From Planctomycetota bacterium (GTDB taxonomy: Bacteria; Planctomycetota; Phycisphaerae; Phycisphaerales; UBA1924), in the NCBI GenBank assembly GCA_003696675.1, contig RFGH01000117.1, forward strand, positions 1 through 64,000: a stretch of DNA of 64,000 nt. Reading direction: 5' to 3'. Made by a program: the position numbers and the translations under genes. Positions 17,621-26,709 of the stretch are shown here, in pieces; the first letter of the stretch is position 1, and every line of letters begins with the position of its first letter. Below the pieces are notes generated by a model, which saw only the letters and a list, made by a program, of their open reading frames with translations, was not told the DNA's origin and did not search any database.

Positions 17621-18763
17621 TCAGGCGTTCTTGATGCGTCCGACCAGGGAGGCAGCTTTCACCTCCACGCCCTTGAGGATGGAGTTGAGCATGTCTCGGT
17701 TGGGGGCGAACTCGCGGGCTGTGGAGACGGTGACCCATTCCTTGTTGACCAGGTCGGCGAAGGACTGGGTGAAACTCATCATGCCGTCGGAGCGGGAGTT
17801 GGCGATGACGGCGGGCAGGTCGCTGTCGCGCTCGTCGCGGATGAGTTCCTTGACGGTGGGCGTGGTCAGCAGCACCTCGGTGGCGGGGACAACGGACACG
17901 CCGGTGACCTCCTTGTTGGAGGGAACAAGCTTCTGGGCGCAGATGGCTTTCATGGTCGCGGCGAGCGAGTTGCGGATGAAGCCTCGCTCGTCCTGGGGGA
18001 AGAACTCGAGCATGCGTCCGAAGGCGCCCATGGTGTCCATGGTGTGCAGGGTCGCGAAGACGAGGTGCCCTGTCTCGGCGGCCTGGATGGCGGAGAGGAC
18101 GGTCTCCTTGTCACGCATCTCACCGATGAAGATCACATCAGGGTCCTGGCGGACGACATGGCGGAGGGCCTCGTGGAAATCGAGGACATCGATGCCGATC
18201 TCGCGCTGGGAGATGATGGACTTCTTGGGCGTGAAACGGTATTCGACCGGGTCCTCGATGGTGATGATGTTCTCCGAGCGGGTGCGATTGATCTCCTCGA
18301 TCATGGCAGCGAGGGTGGAGCTTTTGCCCGATCCGGTGATGCCGACGATGAGCACGAGGCCCTCGCGCTCTGTCTGCACGATGTGGGAGTAGACAGGGGG
18401 AAGGTGGAGGTCCTCGTACGAAGGAATCTCGGCCTTGACGCGCCGGATGGCGGCGTGGGTGTGGTTGCCCGAGCGGAGCATGTTGATGCGGAAGCGGTCG
18501 GCAGGTGTCCCGTCGGCGGATTCGAGGTGCCAGGCGAAGTCGAGGTCGCCGGACTCCTCGAACTTTTTTTTCTGGGCCTCGGTGAGGAGCGGGTCGAGGA
18601 GGTGGTCGGCCTCCTCTTCCGAGACGGGGTCGGCCTGGATGGGATGCAGCTCTCCTCCGATGCGGTAGGTGGGCGGGATACCGACCTTGATATGGAGGTC
18701 GGAGGCGTCGAGCCTTCGCATCGCGGCGAGGAGCTTCTTGATGTTCAGGGCGCCGTGGATCAT
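17621..18763 (-). CDS. pilT: PilT-family type IV pilus retraction ATPase
   Basis: 380 residues from the ATG at 18763, with AAGGGGG upstream; the frame opens at 18820 but the added residues look non-coding. ASDLHIKVG and PTYRIGGEL mark the N-terminal PAS-like domain. The core has Walker [10 protein letters not shown], the Asp box TIEDPVEYR, Walker [11 protein letters not shown] and the His box [10 protein letters not shown]. PilT hexamers depolymerise the pilus and drive twitching. The C-terminal part ([14 protein letters not shown]) differs from the AIRNLIRE motif of canonical PilT, so it could be a PilU-like paralogue. No pilin or assembly gene is adjacent. Confidence 0.9.
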   Translation of the reverse strand: MIHGALNIKKLLAAMRRLDASDLHIKVGIPPTYRIGGELHPIQADPVSEEEADHLLDPLLTEAQKKKFEESGDLDFAWHLESADGTPADRFRINMLRSGNHTHAAIRRVKAEIPSYEDLHLPPVYSHIVQTEREGLVLIVGITGSGKSSTLAAMIEEINRTRSENIITIEDPVEYRFTPKKSIISQREIGIDVLDFHEALRHVVRQDPDVIFIGEMRDKETVLSAIQAAETGHLVFATLHTMDTMGAFGRMLEFFPQDERGFIRNSLAATMKAICAQKLVPSNKEVTGVSVVPATEVLLTTPTVKELIRDERDSDLPAVIANSRSDGMMSFTQSFADLVNKEWVTVSTAREFAPNRDMLNSILKGVEVKAASLVGRIKNA

Positions 18764-18958
18764 CGGTGCCAACCCCCTTCGTTCGAGCGGGCCCGGAGAA
18801 GACCCGGCACAGCCTACCACGGGGTTGGTGATCTGGGAATCGTCGTCGGGCGCATGACATCAAAACAGCGCACAAACCCGGTCACTATGGGGAAACAACT
18901 CCGGCATGGGCGTCGTTTGCCCCTCATCCGGGACGCCCTTCGGAGCGAACAATCAGCC

Positions 18959-20386
18959 ATGACCACCGCCATCGTGACCGACAAGCCGAAGACCCTTGGA
19001 GACCTCCGTGCGAGCGGGTGGCGATCGCGTTCCGTGAAGGCGGAACTTCGGGAAAACCTGACGCGGGCGTTGGCGGACGGCGAGGACCTGTTCCCCGGCA
19101 TCGTCGGGTATGACGCGACGGTCATCCCCGAAGTGGTCAACGCGGTGCTGGCCGGGCACGACATGCTGTTCCTGGGCGAGAAGGGGCAGGGCAAGAGCCG
19201 GCTGATGCGCCAGTTGGTGCGTTTTCTGGACGCGGAACTGCCGTACTTGGACATCCCCGGCTGCCCGGTGCACGAGGACCCGGATCGCCCGATCACGGAG
19301 ATGGGCAAGCGGTTCGTCGCTGAGCACGGTGACGACGCGCCGATCGCGTGGTGGCGTCGCGAAGACCGCTACGCCGAGCGCCTGGCTCCCGGCACCAGGT
19401 TCGCGGATGTCATCGGCGAGATCGACCCGGCCAAACTCGCCCGGGGTGTCTCGCTGGGCTCGGAGGACTCGCTGTTTTTCGGCCTGATCCCCCGCATGCA
19501 CCGCGGGCTGTTCGCTATGAACGAACTGCCCGACCTGGACGACTCGGTGCAGGTGGGCCTGTTCAACATCCTCGAAGAGCGCGATGTGCAGATCCGCGGC
19601 ATCCCGGTCCGCTTCGATCTGGACATCATGGTCATCTTCTCGGCCAACCCCGCCACCTACAACCGCTCGGGCAAGGTCATCCCCCAGCTCAAGGACCGTA
19701 TCGGCTCGACCATCCAGACGCACTACCCGCGCGAGCGTGACTTGGGCATCGAGATCACCGAGCAGGAGGCTTTGAAGAGTGTGGATCTCGGCGGCGAGTA
19801 TCCCGTGCTGGTGCCGCGGTTCATGAAGGAGATCGTCGAGGAGATGGCGGTTGTTGCCCGGCGGAGCAAGTATGTCGACCATGCCTCGGGCGTGTCGGCC
19901 CGGTTCTCGATCGCCAACTACCGCGTGATGATCGCCTCGGCCCGACGCCGCGGTGTTGTGCTGGGCGAGAAGCCGGCGGTGCCGCGGATCAGCGACCTGG
20001 CGCACTTCCACTCGACGGCGGCGGGCAAGGTGGAGCTGGACCTGATGAGCAGCCACCAGCTCAGCGAGACGCAGGCCTTGGACGCGATCTTCGCCGAGGC
20101 GATCGGCAATGTGTACAAGGAGTACGCCGACGAGCACGGGGCGGCGGAGATCGGCGAGATCTTCGCCAAGGGCGTGAAGATCGAGGTGGGTGACATGCTG
20201 CCGAGCAGCCACTACGAGAGGCTGCTCCAGCGTGTGCCGCCGGTGTGGGATAAGGCGTTCGAGGTCAACGCGTCGGAAGATCCGGCGGTGCGGGCGAGTT
20301 GCGTGGAGTTCGTGCTGGCCTGGCTGTGGGCCAACGATCGCATCAGCCGGGCGGTGCGGCACGGGCGGGTGGAGTTTGAGGTGTGA
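18959..20386 (+). CDS. MoxR/magnesium-chelatase-like AAA+ ATPase
   Basis: 475 residues from the ATG at 18959. Walker A is GEKGQGKS (73-80); the Walker B-like strand reads [11 protein letters not shown], and sensor 1 is IVIFSANP-like ([12 protein letters not shown]). An insertion between Walker A and B carries ITEMGKRF and [22 protein letters not shown]. It resembles BchI/MoxR chaperone-type ATPases that work with a VWA-domain partner, and the next gene, overlapping by 4 nt (GTGA), is exactly that. Such pairs insert metals or remodel protein complexes; the client is unknown. It lies divergently from pilT with 195 nt between the starts. Confidence 0.85.
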   Translation: MTTAIVTDKPKTLGDLRASGWRSRSVKAELRENLTRALADGEDLFPGIVGYDATVIPEVVNAVLAGHDMLFLGEKGQGKSRLMRQLVRFLDAELPYLDIPGCPVHEDPDRPITEMGKRFVAEHGDDAPIAWWRREDRYAERLAPGTRFADVIGEIDPAKLARGVSLGSEDSLFFGLIPRMHRGLFAMNELPDLDDSVQVGLFNILEERDVQIRGIPVRFDLDIMVIFSANPATYNRSGKVIPQLKDRIGSTIQTHYPRERDLGIEITEQEALKSVDLGGEYPVLVPRFMKEIVEEMAVVARRSKYVDHASGVSARFSIANYRVMIASARRRGVVLGEKPAVPRISDLAHFHSTAAGKVELDLMSSHQLSETQALDAIFAEAIGNVYKEYADEHGAAEIGEIFAKGVKIEVGDMLPSSHYERLLQRVPPVWDKAFEVNASEDPAVRASCVEFVLAWLWANDRISRAVRHGRVEFEV

Positions 20387-22152
20387 CCACGCCGAAGCGC
20401 CATGACCGGGGCCTCGTTCACGCCTATCTCGGCTACGACCCCAAGAACTTCCCCTCGCCCACGGCCCCGCCGCCTGATGTGGCGGGGGCGGCGTTCGACT
20501 ACGCCATGCACTTCGGCGACCTCGACGGCCTGACCGAGGAGCAGCTCGCCAACGCGATCAAGATCGACGCTTCGCAGATCCAGGGGCTGGGGCCGAGCCT
20601 GAACGCCCTGATCGCGATGCTCGAGGAGCGCAAGGCCCGGTTGCTGGCGACCTACGAGACCGAGACTGCCCGGAAGGCGGCCGAGAAGGCGTACCACGAT
20701 CAGGCCGCGGCGATCGAGCCGAAGAAGGAACAGCGGGACATGCTGGCCAAGGCGGTGCGGGAGGAGCAGGTCCGCGACCTCGAGCGCCTCTGGTATATGC
20801 AGAAAAACGAGCACTCGCAGGTGTCGCGGGGGCTGATCAAGCTGATTGAAAGGCTCGGTGAGAAGTATCAGATCGAGAAGATGTCGGGCGAGTACGCGTT
20901 CACCGGGCGCGAGCCGCTGACGCCGGCTGAGGCGGTCGAGCTGTACGAGGAACTCAAGACGATCGACAAACTGCTCGAGCAGCTCCGCGAGGCGATGAAG
21001 ACCGCCCAGCTCGCCATCATCGACCTCGACGAACTGTCGGAGATGGCTGACGAAGAGGGCCTGGGAGAGCAGATCCAGAATCTGAACCAGATCCAGCAGC
21101 AGTTGGAAGAGTTCGTCCGCCAGGAGGCCGAGCGGCAGGGGCTGGAGAAGACGCGGTCGGGCTACCGGCTGAGCCCCAAGGCGTTCGCCTTGGTGCGGGG
21201 CAGGCTTTTGAGCGAGATCTTCGCGGATCTGCAGGCCGCCCGGAGCGGGCGGCACGACGCGGTGACGGGCGAGGGGCCGGTCGAGACGACGAAGACGAAG
21301 GAGTACGAGTACGGCGACAGTGTCTCGAATCTGGATGTCGGGGCATCGTTTGTGAATGCGGCCCTGCGGACGGCGAGAGATGGAGAGACGCGGTGGGGAA
21401 GAGACGAAGAGAAGGAGAGACGAAGAGACGAAGTTGGCGGAGGCATCACGCTTACGCCAGATGATTTGGTCATTCACAGGACCCGCAACACACCCAAGTG
21501 CGCCACCGCCATCCTTATGGACATGTCCGGATCGATGCGACACGGTGGGCAGTATGTGCATGTCAAACGCATGGCCCTCGCCCTCGACGCGCTTATCCGC
21601 CAGGAGTATCCCGGCGACCACCTCTCGTTCGTCGAGATGTACTCCTTCGCCAAACTGAAGCGCTCCAGCGAGATCGTGGGACTGATGCCCAAGCCGGTGT
21701 CGATCCACAACCCGGTGGTCCGTCTCAAGGCCGACATGAGCGACCCGACCGTGACCGAGGGGCGCATCCCCCAGCACTTCACCAACATCCAGCACGCCCT
21801 GTCGCTGGCCCGGCGCGTGCTCAGCGGGCAGGACACGCCGAACCGGCAGATCACGCTGATCACCGACGGGCTGCCGACCGCCCACTTCGAGGGGCCGGAG
21901 CTGTACCTGCTCTACCCGCCCGACCCGCGGACCGAGGAGGCCACCATGCGGGAGGCCTTCGCGTGCGCCCGCGAGGGGATCACGATCAATATCTTCCTGC
22001 TGCCGAGCTGGAGTCAGACACGGGATGATGTGGCGTTCGCCCAGCGGATGGCCGAGGCGACGCGGGGGCGGGTGTTCTTCACGGGGGGCAAGGACCTGGA
22101 CCGGTTCGTGCTGTGGGACTATGTGAGCATGCGGCGGAAGGTGTTTGGGTGA
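20383..22152 (+). CDS. VWA-domain partner of the MoxR-like ATPase
   Basis: 589 residues, GTG 20383. The first half is charged and helical, with probable coiled coil around residues 85-270. The C-terminal VWA domain starts near residue 365 and has the MIDAS motif DMSGSM, with the supporting threonine in ITDGLPT. Between the two halves, residues about 330-358 are a low-complexity Arg/Glu stretch ([14 protein letters not shown]) encoded by a purine-rich direct repeat (see the repeat entry), unlike the rest of the gene. The protein probably binds the AAA+ ring made by the preceding gene. Eighty-two nt separate it from the first glycosyltransferase of the glycan region. Confidence 0.85.
   Translation: MTTPKRHDRGLVHAYLGYDPKNFPSPTAPPPDVAGAAFDYAMHFGDLDGLTEEQLANAIKIDASQIQGLGPSLNALIAMLEERKARLLATYETETARKAAEKAYHDQAAAIEPKKEQRDMLAKAVREEQVRDLERLWYMQKNEHSQVSRGLIKLIERLGEKYQIEKMSGEYAFTGREPLTPAEAVELYEELKTIDKLLEQLREAMKTAQLAIIDLDELSEMADEEGLGEQIQNLNQIQQQLEEFVRQEAERQGLEKTRSGYRLSPKAFALVRGRLLSEIFADLQAARSGRHDAVTGEGPVETTKTKEYEYGDSVSNLDVGASFVNAALRTARDGETRWGRDEEKERRRDEVGGGITLTPDDLVIHRTRNTPKCATAILMDMSGSMRHGGQYVHVKRMALALDALIRQEYPGDHLSFVEMYSFAKLKRSSEIVGLMPKPVSIHNPVVRLKADMSDPTVTEGRIPQHFTNIQHALSLARRVLSGQDTPNRQITLITDGLPTAHFEGPELYLLYPPDPRTEEATMREAFACAREGITINIFLLPSWSQTRDDVAFAQRMAEATRGRVFFTGGKDLDRFVLWDYVSMRRKVFG
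21401..21433 (+). repeat. Purine-rich direct repeat inside the VWA gene
   Basis: GAGACGAAGAGA occurs at 21401-21412 and 21417-21428, with a partial third copy (GAGACGAAG) at 21425-21433, inside a wider almost pure-purine tract (21374-21442). It keeps the reading frame and encodes [11 protein letters not shown]. Composition and codon use differ sharply from the flanking sequence. Confidence 0.8.
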
Positions 22153-22234
22153 GGGCAGGAGCGGGCGAAGGCTGCACGGGCTGGAGGGGAATGGCCGATG
22201 GATGAGGAAATCCGCCTCGAACGGGAGGTTTCTG

Positions 22235-23278
22235 ATGTCCATCAGCGTGATCATCCCCAGCCGGCCCAGGAGCGACGGTGTGCTCGAGCGGTGTCTCGGC
22301 TCGCTGCGCGACCAACTCGGGCCGCGGGACGAGGTGATCGTGTCGATCGACGGCCCGGACCTGCCCGCATCGGCCGGGCTGTTTCCGGAGGTGCAGTTCC
22401 TGACGGGTCCCAGGGTCGGACCCGGCGGGGCCCGCAATCGGGGGATCGACATCGCCCGGGGCGACCTGATTCTGTTCCTCAACGACGATGTGGAGGCCGA
22501 CCCGAGGTTGCTCGATGCACACCGCACGGCGCACATAGACGGATCCGCGCGGATGGTGCTGGGATCGGCGCCATGGGCAATCCCGGCGGATGATCGGGTG
22601 ATCGACCGGCTGCTGCGTGAGACCTCACTGATCTTCTTCTACAACAAGATGGATGACGCGGATCCGGATAGAGATTGGGGATTCCGGCACGCGTGGACGC
22701 TGAATCTGTCACTGCCAAAGACGATCGTGTCCCGGTTTGACGCGCGGCTGGCACAGCCGATGTTCGACGATCTGGAGTGGGCGTCGCGGGTACGGGCGGC
22801 GACCGGGGCACCGATCGTGTACCGGCCAGCGGCGCGGGTCACACACCATCATCGGTACACGCCGGAGATGCTGCTGCGTCGCGAGGCGTTGCTGGGGCAT
22901 CAGGCGGCGCGGCTTCATGAGGTCAATCCGGGCTGCGCGGGTGCGGTGTTCGGGGAGCGGTATCTCGCAGACATGGACGAGGTCTGCCGGCATGAGCACA
23001 CGGTAGCGGACACGCTTTCGAAGGCGAGGCGGGCGTTCGCCGACCTGCGTGCTGTTGCGGATGCTCCGTCGGGAGCCGTGGATCGCTGGGGGCTCGGGAG
23101 GCTGTTCGAGACATGCCGGGTTTGGCGTGAGGCGGCGCGGTCGATCGGGTTCCTCGGCTTTGTGAACGGCACGGACGCGGCGGGTGTTCAGGATGAAGCG
23201 CTCGCCCGGCTGGGGGGCGGCGTCGGGCGGACGCCGATCGTGGTGCCCGGGCCGGAGACGCTCCGCTCGGCGTCCTGA
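22235..23278 (+). CDS. Family 2 glycosyltransferase
   Basis: 347 residues; the ATG at 22235 has GGGAGG 7 nt upstream, better than earlier in-frame starts. MSISVIIPSRPR opens a GT-A fold, ARNRGIDIARGDLILFLNDD contains the DxD-type motif (NDDV), and the acceptor half ends around RVTHHHRYTPE. The C-terminal third is helical. It would transfer a sugar from a nucleotide donor onto a surface glycan. It is the first gene of the plus-strand glycan run and is followed by a kinase 4 nt after its stop. Confidence 0.85.
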   Translation: MSISVIIPSRPRSDGVLERCLGSLRDQLGPRDEVIVSIDGPDLPASAGLFPEVQFLTGPRVGPGGARNRGIDIARGDLILFLNDDVEADPRLLDAHRTAHIDGSARMVLGSAPWAIPADDRVIDRLLRETSLIFFYNKMDDADPDRDWGFRHAWTLNLSLPKTIVSRFDARLAQPMFDDLEWASRVRAATGAPIVYRPAARVTHHHRYTPEMLLRREALLGHQAARLHEVNPGCAGAVFGERYLADMDEVCRHEHTVADTLSKARRAFADLRAVADAPSGAVDRWGLGRLFETCRVWREAARSIGFLGFVNGTDAAGVQDEALARLGGGVGRTPIVVPGPETLRSAS

Positions 23279-23282
23279 TCGG

Positions 23283-24443
23283 ATGGGCAAAAACCGGCGT
23301 TCAAGGCCCGTTTACAGGTGGAGCGCAGGGCAAGCCGATAGTGGCAGGGTGAAGGAAACAGCGGCTTGCAGCCGGGATGACGACCGATCCGCGAGGGCGG
23401 GTGTGCTGCTGCGCGGGTTTTCCGGGGCGCGGCTGGAGATCGTGCGGCGGGACGGGCGGTCTTGGGTCCGCAAGTGGGCGGTGGATGGCGGGAACGAGCG
23501 GCTGAACGCCGAGCGTCGGCGGCTGGGGTGGCTTGCGAGCGTTGGGGCGGCCAGCGGGCTGTTTGAGGTGCCGCGGGTCGGCGCGGGCGGGGTCGACGGC
23601 GGGCGGGCGTGGTACGAGATCGAGTACGTGCCGGGGCGGTCAGTCGAATCGGTGGCCGCGGCGGACGGGCACGCGAGCGGGATCGACCTGGGCATCCGGC
23701 TGGCGCGGATCGCGGGGGTGCTGCGTGACGGAGCCCGGGGACCGGACGCCGAGGGGCATGCGGCGTTCCTGCGTGGCAAGCTGATGCAGACGGCGGCGTC
23801 GCTGCTTGGCCGGTGCGGGGCGGTTGGGCTTGGCGAGGCCGGGGCGACGTTCGAGCGCCTGACGGCGGGTCTGGACATTGATCGGGCGGCCGAGGTCGCG
23901 TCGGGAATCGGCGGGGGTTGCCACGGCGATCTGGCGTTGGACAACGCCCTGATCGATCGCAGCGGGCGGATCGTGCTGATCGACCCGCTGGCGAGCGATT
24001 CGGAAACGGCTTACTGGGACGCGGCCAAGGTGCTGCAGAGTTCGCTGGCGTGCTGGGGCGGGATCAAGTCGGGCGAGGTGCGGATGGTCGGACGCTCGTA
24101 CGGCGTTGCGAGGCCCGGCGGGCTGGCGGCGTTGCACCGGGCGTTTCTGACGTCCGTACTTGCTCAGGGCATGGACGAGCGGGCGCTTGCGGTGCATCTG
24201 GTGGTGACGCTCGCGCGGGTTATGCGATATGTGGATGGTGTAAGGCTGGGAGCGCTGCTGGGCGCGTCGATCGAACTGATGTACCGGCTGGAAGCCGGAG
24301 GGACGGTGCTGGATGAACCTCTTGATTCCCTGCGCGGGACGCTCGAGCCGGTACTCGACGGCGGCGCCGAAATACCTGCTGGCGATGCCGGACGGGCGGA
24401 CAATGCTGGAGCATGCGGCGGAGCGTTTCGTCGCGTCGGCTGA
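23283..24443 (+). CDS. APH/choline-kinase-like small-molecule kinase
   Basis: 386 residues from the ATG at 23283; a GTG at 23349 is also possible and the first 40 residues look poorly conserved. CHGDLALDNALID is the Brenner/catalytic loop (HGDxxxxN) and IVLIDPLAS supplies the metal-binding Asp, as in aminoglycoside and choline/ethanolamine kinases. Located between a glycosyltransferase and a nucleotidyltransferase, it more likely phosphorylates a sugar or amino-alcohol for glycan decoration than an antibiotic. The last 43 codons overlap the next gene by 131 nt and have no family character, suggesting the original stop was lost. Confidence 0.7.
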   Translation: MGKNRRSRPVYRWSAGQADSGRVKETAACSRDDDRSARAGVLLRGFSGARLEIVRRDGRSWVRKWAVDGGNERLNAERRRLGWLASVGAASGLFEVPRVGAGGVDGGRAWYEIEYVPGRSVESVAAADGHASGIDLGIRLARIAGVLRDGARGPDAEGHAAFLRGKLMQTAASLLGRCGAVGLGEAGATFERLTAGLDIDRAAEVASGIGGGCHGDLALDNALIDRSGRIVLIDPLASDSETAYWDAAKVLQSSLACWGGIKSGEVRMVGRSYGVARPGGLAALHRAFLTSVLAQGMDERALAVHLVVTLARVMRYVDGVRLGALLGASIELMYRLEAGGTVLDEPLDSLRGTLEPVLDGGAEIPAGDAGRADNAGACGGAFRRVG

Positions 24444-25380
24444 TCGGGTCGTCGTTGGCGTGCTGCGCGAGCATGACGAGCGGTTCGGGGTGGCCCGACT
24501 GGTCGGTGATTTCTTTCCCAGGGCGGAGGTCGTAGTCTTTAACGAGGTCACCTCGGGCCAGGCGGAAACGGTGGCGGAGATGATCGCCCGCTCGGAGATG
24601 ACCGGGCCGGTGCTGGTGAAGGACTCGGACTCGGCGTTTGTGCCGACGGCGGGGTACCCGGGCAACGCCAACGCGGTCAGCGTCTGCAGCGCTCGGAAGG
24701 TGCGGGGCGTTCGCCTGGACAACAAGGGCTTCGCCAGGCTCAACGAGCAGGGGCATATCGTCGCGACGGTGGAGAAGCAGATCAGCTCGGAGTGGTTCAG
24801 CTGCGGCGGATACTGGTTCCGCGAGGCGGGCGACTACGAGCGGGCCTTCCGCGAGCACGTGCGTGGCGGCGATGGACGCGAGTGCTACCTCACGCACGTG
24901 ATCGATCGGATGATCGGGCGCGGCGACCCGTTCGTGCCCGTTGAGTGCGAAGCGTACGAGGACTGGGGCACCGAGGCTGAGTGGATCGCGTACCGCTCCC
25001 GATTCGGCACCTACATCATGGATATCGACGGCGTGCTGTACGAGAACGGGCGGCGGCACTGGGCGCCGAGATGGGGTGAGTCCGCACCGATCCCCGGGGC
25101 CGTCGAGGCTTTGCGGGACCTCAAGGGACGCGGGCAGCACATCGTGCTCATGACCAGCCGCCCGGAGTCGTTCCGCGATGCGACAGAGCGGCAGCTGCGC
25201 TCGGACGGGGTCCCATTCGACCAGCTGGTCATGGGCGTGTTGCACGGGACGCGGGTGGTGGTGAATGACTACGCGGCGTCGACGCCCTTCCCGGCGGCGG
25301 TGGCGGTGAACTCGAAACGCAACAGCGGCGACTGGATCGGCGCGATCGGTCGGTCGATGGACGCAGCAGAAGGGAGCTGA
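24313..25380 (+). CDS. Nucleotidyltransferase fused to a HAD-type phosphatase
   Basis: 355 residues. LLIPCAGRSSRY...PKYLL (residues 3-23) is the signature of the NTP-transferase fold, placed at the very start, so the ATG at 24313 is well supported even though it lies inside the kinase gene. VLVKDSDSAF and SCGGYWFREAGDYE continue that domain to about residue 235. From MDIDGVLYENG (HAD motif I, DxD) through LMTSRPESF (motif II) to VVNDYA runs a HAD domain similar to polynucleotide-kinase 3'-phosphatase and capsule phosphatases. The enzyme would activate a phosphorylated compound with CTP or another NTP, with the HAD part removing or proofreading a phosphate. The exact product is unknown. Confidence 0.8.
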   Translation: MNLLIPCAGRSSRYSTAAPKYLLAMPDGRTMLEHAAERFVASADRVVVGVLREHDERFGVARLVGDFFPRAEVVVFNEVTSGQAETVAEMIARSEMTGPVLVKDSDSAFVPTAGYPGNANAVSVCSARKVRGVRLDNKGFARLNEQGHIVATVEKQISSEWFSCGGYWFREAGDYERAFREHVRGGDGRECYLTHVIDRMIGRGDPFVPVECEAYEDWGTEAEWIAYRSRFGTYIMDIDGVLYENGRRHWAPRWGESAPIPGAVEALRDLKGRGQHIVLMTSRPESFRDATERQLRSDGVPFDQLVMGVLHGTRVVVNDYAASTPFPAAVAVNSKRNSGDWIGAIGRSMDAAEGS

Positions 25381-25382
25381 TC

Positions 25383-26081
25383 ATGGCGGGCGTGCTCGAA
25401 GCCAAGGCGATCCGGAGTTATCTCGATGAGTTGTCCAAGACTCGGCAGGACTATCAGTCCGGCGGGTTGCGAGACCCCAAGACCATTTTGTGCAGTGATC
25501 TGACCGACGGTGAGCGGTTCGGGCTGCTGGCGGTGCTGCGCGAGGCGGAGCGCCGGGCGGAGGCCGAAGGACGGCGGGCCCGTTACCTCGAGATCGGCGT
25601 GCTGGCCGGCGGGACGATCCACTTCCTGAAGCAGAATGCCCAGAAGACCGAGTTCACCGGCGTGGATCTGTTCGAGGACTGGCAGCCGGAGGAAACCAAC
25701 ACGCACATGAGCGGCTCTTTCCGGGCGGCGGATGTGCAGGCGGCGCTCGGTGATGACGTCCGCCTGATCAAGGGCGCGTGGGAGTCGGTGGCAGCGTCGC
25801 TGGCGGAGGAACGGTTCGACGTGGTGTTCATCGACGCGAACCATGCCTACGCCGCGGTGCGGCAGGACTTCGAGCTGGTCCGGCCGCTGCTGCACCCCGG
25901 GGCCAGCGTGGGATTCCACAACTGCTCGTTCGATCGCGAGCCAGATATTCTGTATGTCGACGACGACGGCGGGCCTTGGAAGTTCACACAGGAGCTGCGA
26001 CGAGACTCCGGCTGCTGGATGGAGTTGGAGCGTGATCGTCTGCGGGTGTTCCGCGTGGACGAAACCGGCACGGATCGCTGA
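25383..26081 (+). CDS. Class I SAM-dependent methyltransferase
   Basis: 232 residues; ATG 25383 is 2 nt after the previous stop, with GGGAG upstream. YLEIGVLAGGTIHFL is the SAM-binding motif I, FTGVDLF the acidic motif II, and RFDVVFIDANHAYAAVRQDF a motif of the TylF/Methyltransf_24-type families. It probably O-methylates a sugar or the group attached by the preceding kinase/nucleotidyltransferase pair. The substrate cannot be told from the sequence. Confidence 0.8.
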   Translation: MAGVLEAKAIRSYLDELSKTRQDYQSGGLRDPKTILCSDLTDGERFGLLAVLREAERRAEAEGRRARYLEIGVLAGGTIHFLKQNAQKTEFTGVDLFEDWQPEETNTHMSGSFRAADVQAALGDDVRLIKGAWESVAASLAEERFDVVFIDANHAYAAVRQDFELVRPLLHPGASVGFHNCSFDREPDILYVDDDGGPWKFTQELRRDSGCWMELERDRLRVFRVDETGTDR

Positions 26082-26103
26082 GGATCGATAAGGGAGCCCC
26101 CCA

Positions 26104-26709
26104 ATGAGCACCGCGACGATTGAGAAGACCGGATCCATGCCCGACTGGCTGGGTCACGTGGACAGAGCCGAGGGCTGGCTGAGCCTGGACGAGGCTCGGC
26201 TGCTTCACACGCTTGCCGGCGAGGTCGCGGAGGGATGCATCGTGGAGGTTGGGGCCTACCGCGGGCGATCCACGATCGCCCTGAGCGCCGGTGCCCCGGA
26301 GGGGATCCCGGTCTACTCGATCGATCCGCACGCGGAGATGTGGGTGAACGGCAAGCTCGCGTACGCCGGACCGGACGATCGGGCCGCGTTCTATCGGGCG
26401 ATGCTGGACAGCGGGGCGACTCGGAATGTGCATCTGCTCAACTCCACGAGTGAGCGGCTGACGCCCGGATGGGACATCCCGGTCGGGCTGCTTTGGATCG
26501 ATGGCGATCACTCGTACGAAGGCGTCGCCCGAGACTGGGCGTGCTGGCGGCCGCACCTGATGCCGGGATGTACGGTGGTGTTCGACGACGCACACGACCC
26601 GGCGGTCGGGCCTCATCGCCTGATCAGCGAGCTGCTGGCGGCGGGCGAAATCGTGCACCGCAGGAATGTGGGCAAAGTGAGGAGCGTGGTGTTTCAGCCT
26701 GCCGGCTGA
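26104..26709 (+). CDS. Class I SAM-dependent methyltransferase (Methyltransf_24-like)
   Basis: 201 residues, ATG 26104 behind AAGGGAG. IVEVGAYRGRSTIAL is the SAM motif I, VYSIDPHAE motif II, and LLWIDGDHSYEGVARDW the conserved Asp/His motif of this branch; a second Asp pair occurs in VVFDDAH. It belongs to the same broad family as the preceding gene but shares little detailed sequence, so it is not a recent duplicate. It is the last gene of the plus-strand run and ends 16 nt inside the convergent GT4 gene. Confidence 0.8.
   Translation: MSTATIEKTGSMPDWLGHVDRAEGWLSLDEARLLHTLAGEVAEGCIVEVGAYRGRSTIALSAGAPEGIPVYSIDPHAEMWVNGKLAYAGPDDRAAFYRAMLDSGATRNVHLLNSTSERLTPGWDIPVGLLWIDGDHSYEGVARDWACWRPHLMPGCTVVFDDAHDPAVGPHRLISELLAAGEIVHRRNVGKVRSVVFQPAG

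Noticed and set aside
17591-18958. N-terminal extension of the MoxR-like gene
   Set aside because: It is antisense to pilT and has no coding character of its own; the ATPase starts at 18959.
20212-22536. 774-residue minus-strand open frame opposite the VWA gene
   Set aside because: Antisense to an overlapping MoxR/VWA pair with clear motifs; no start signal or family.
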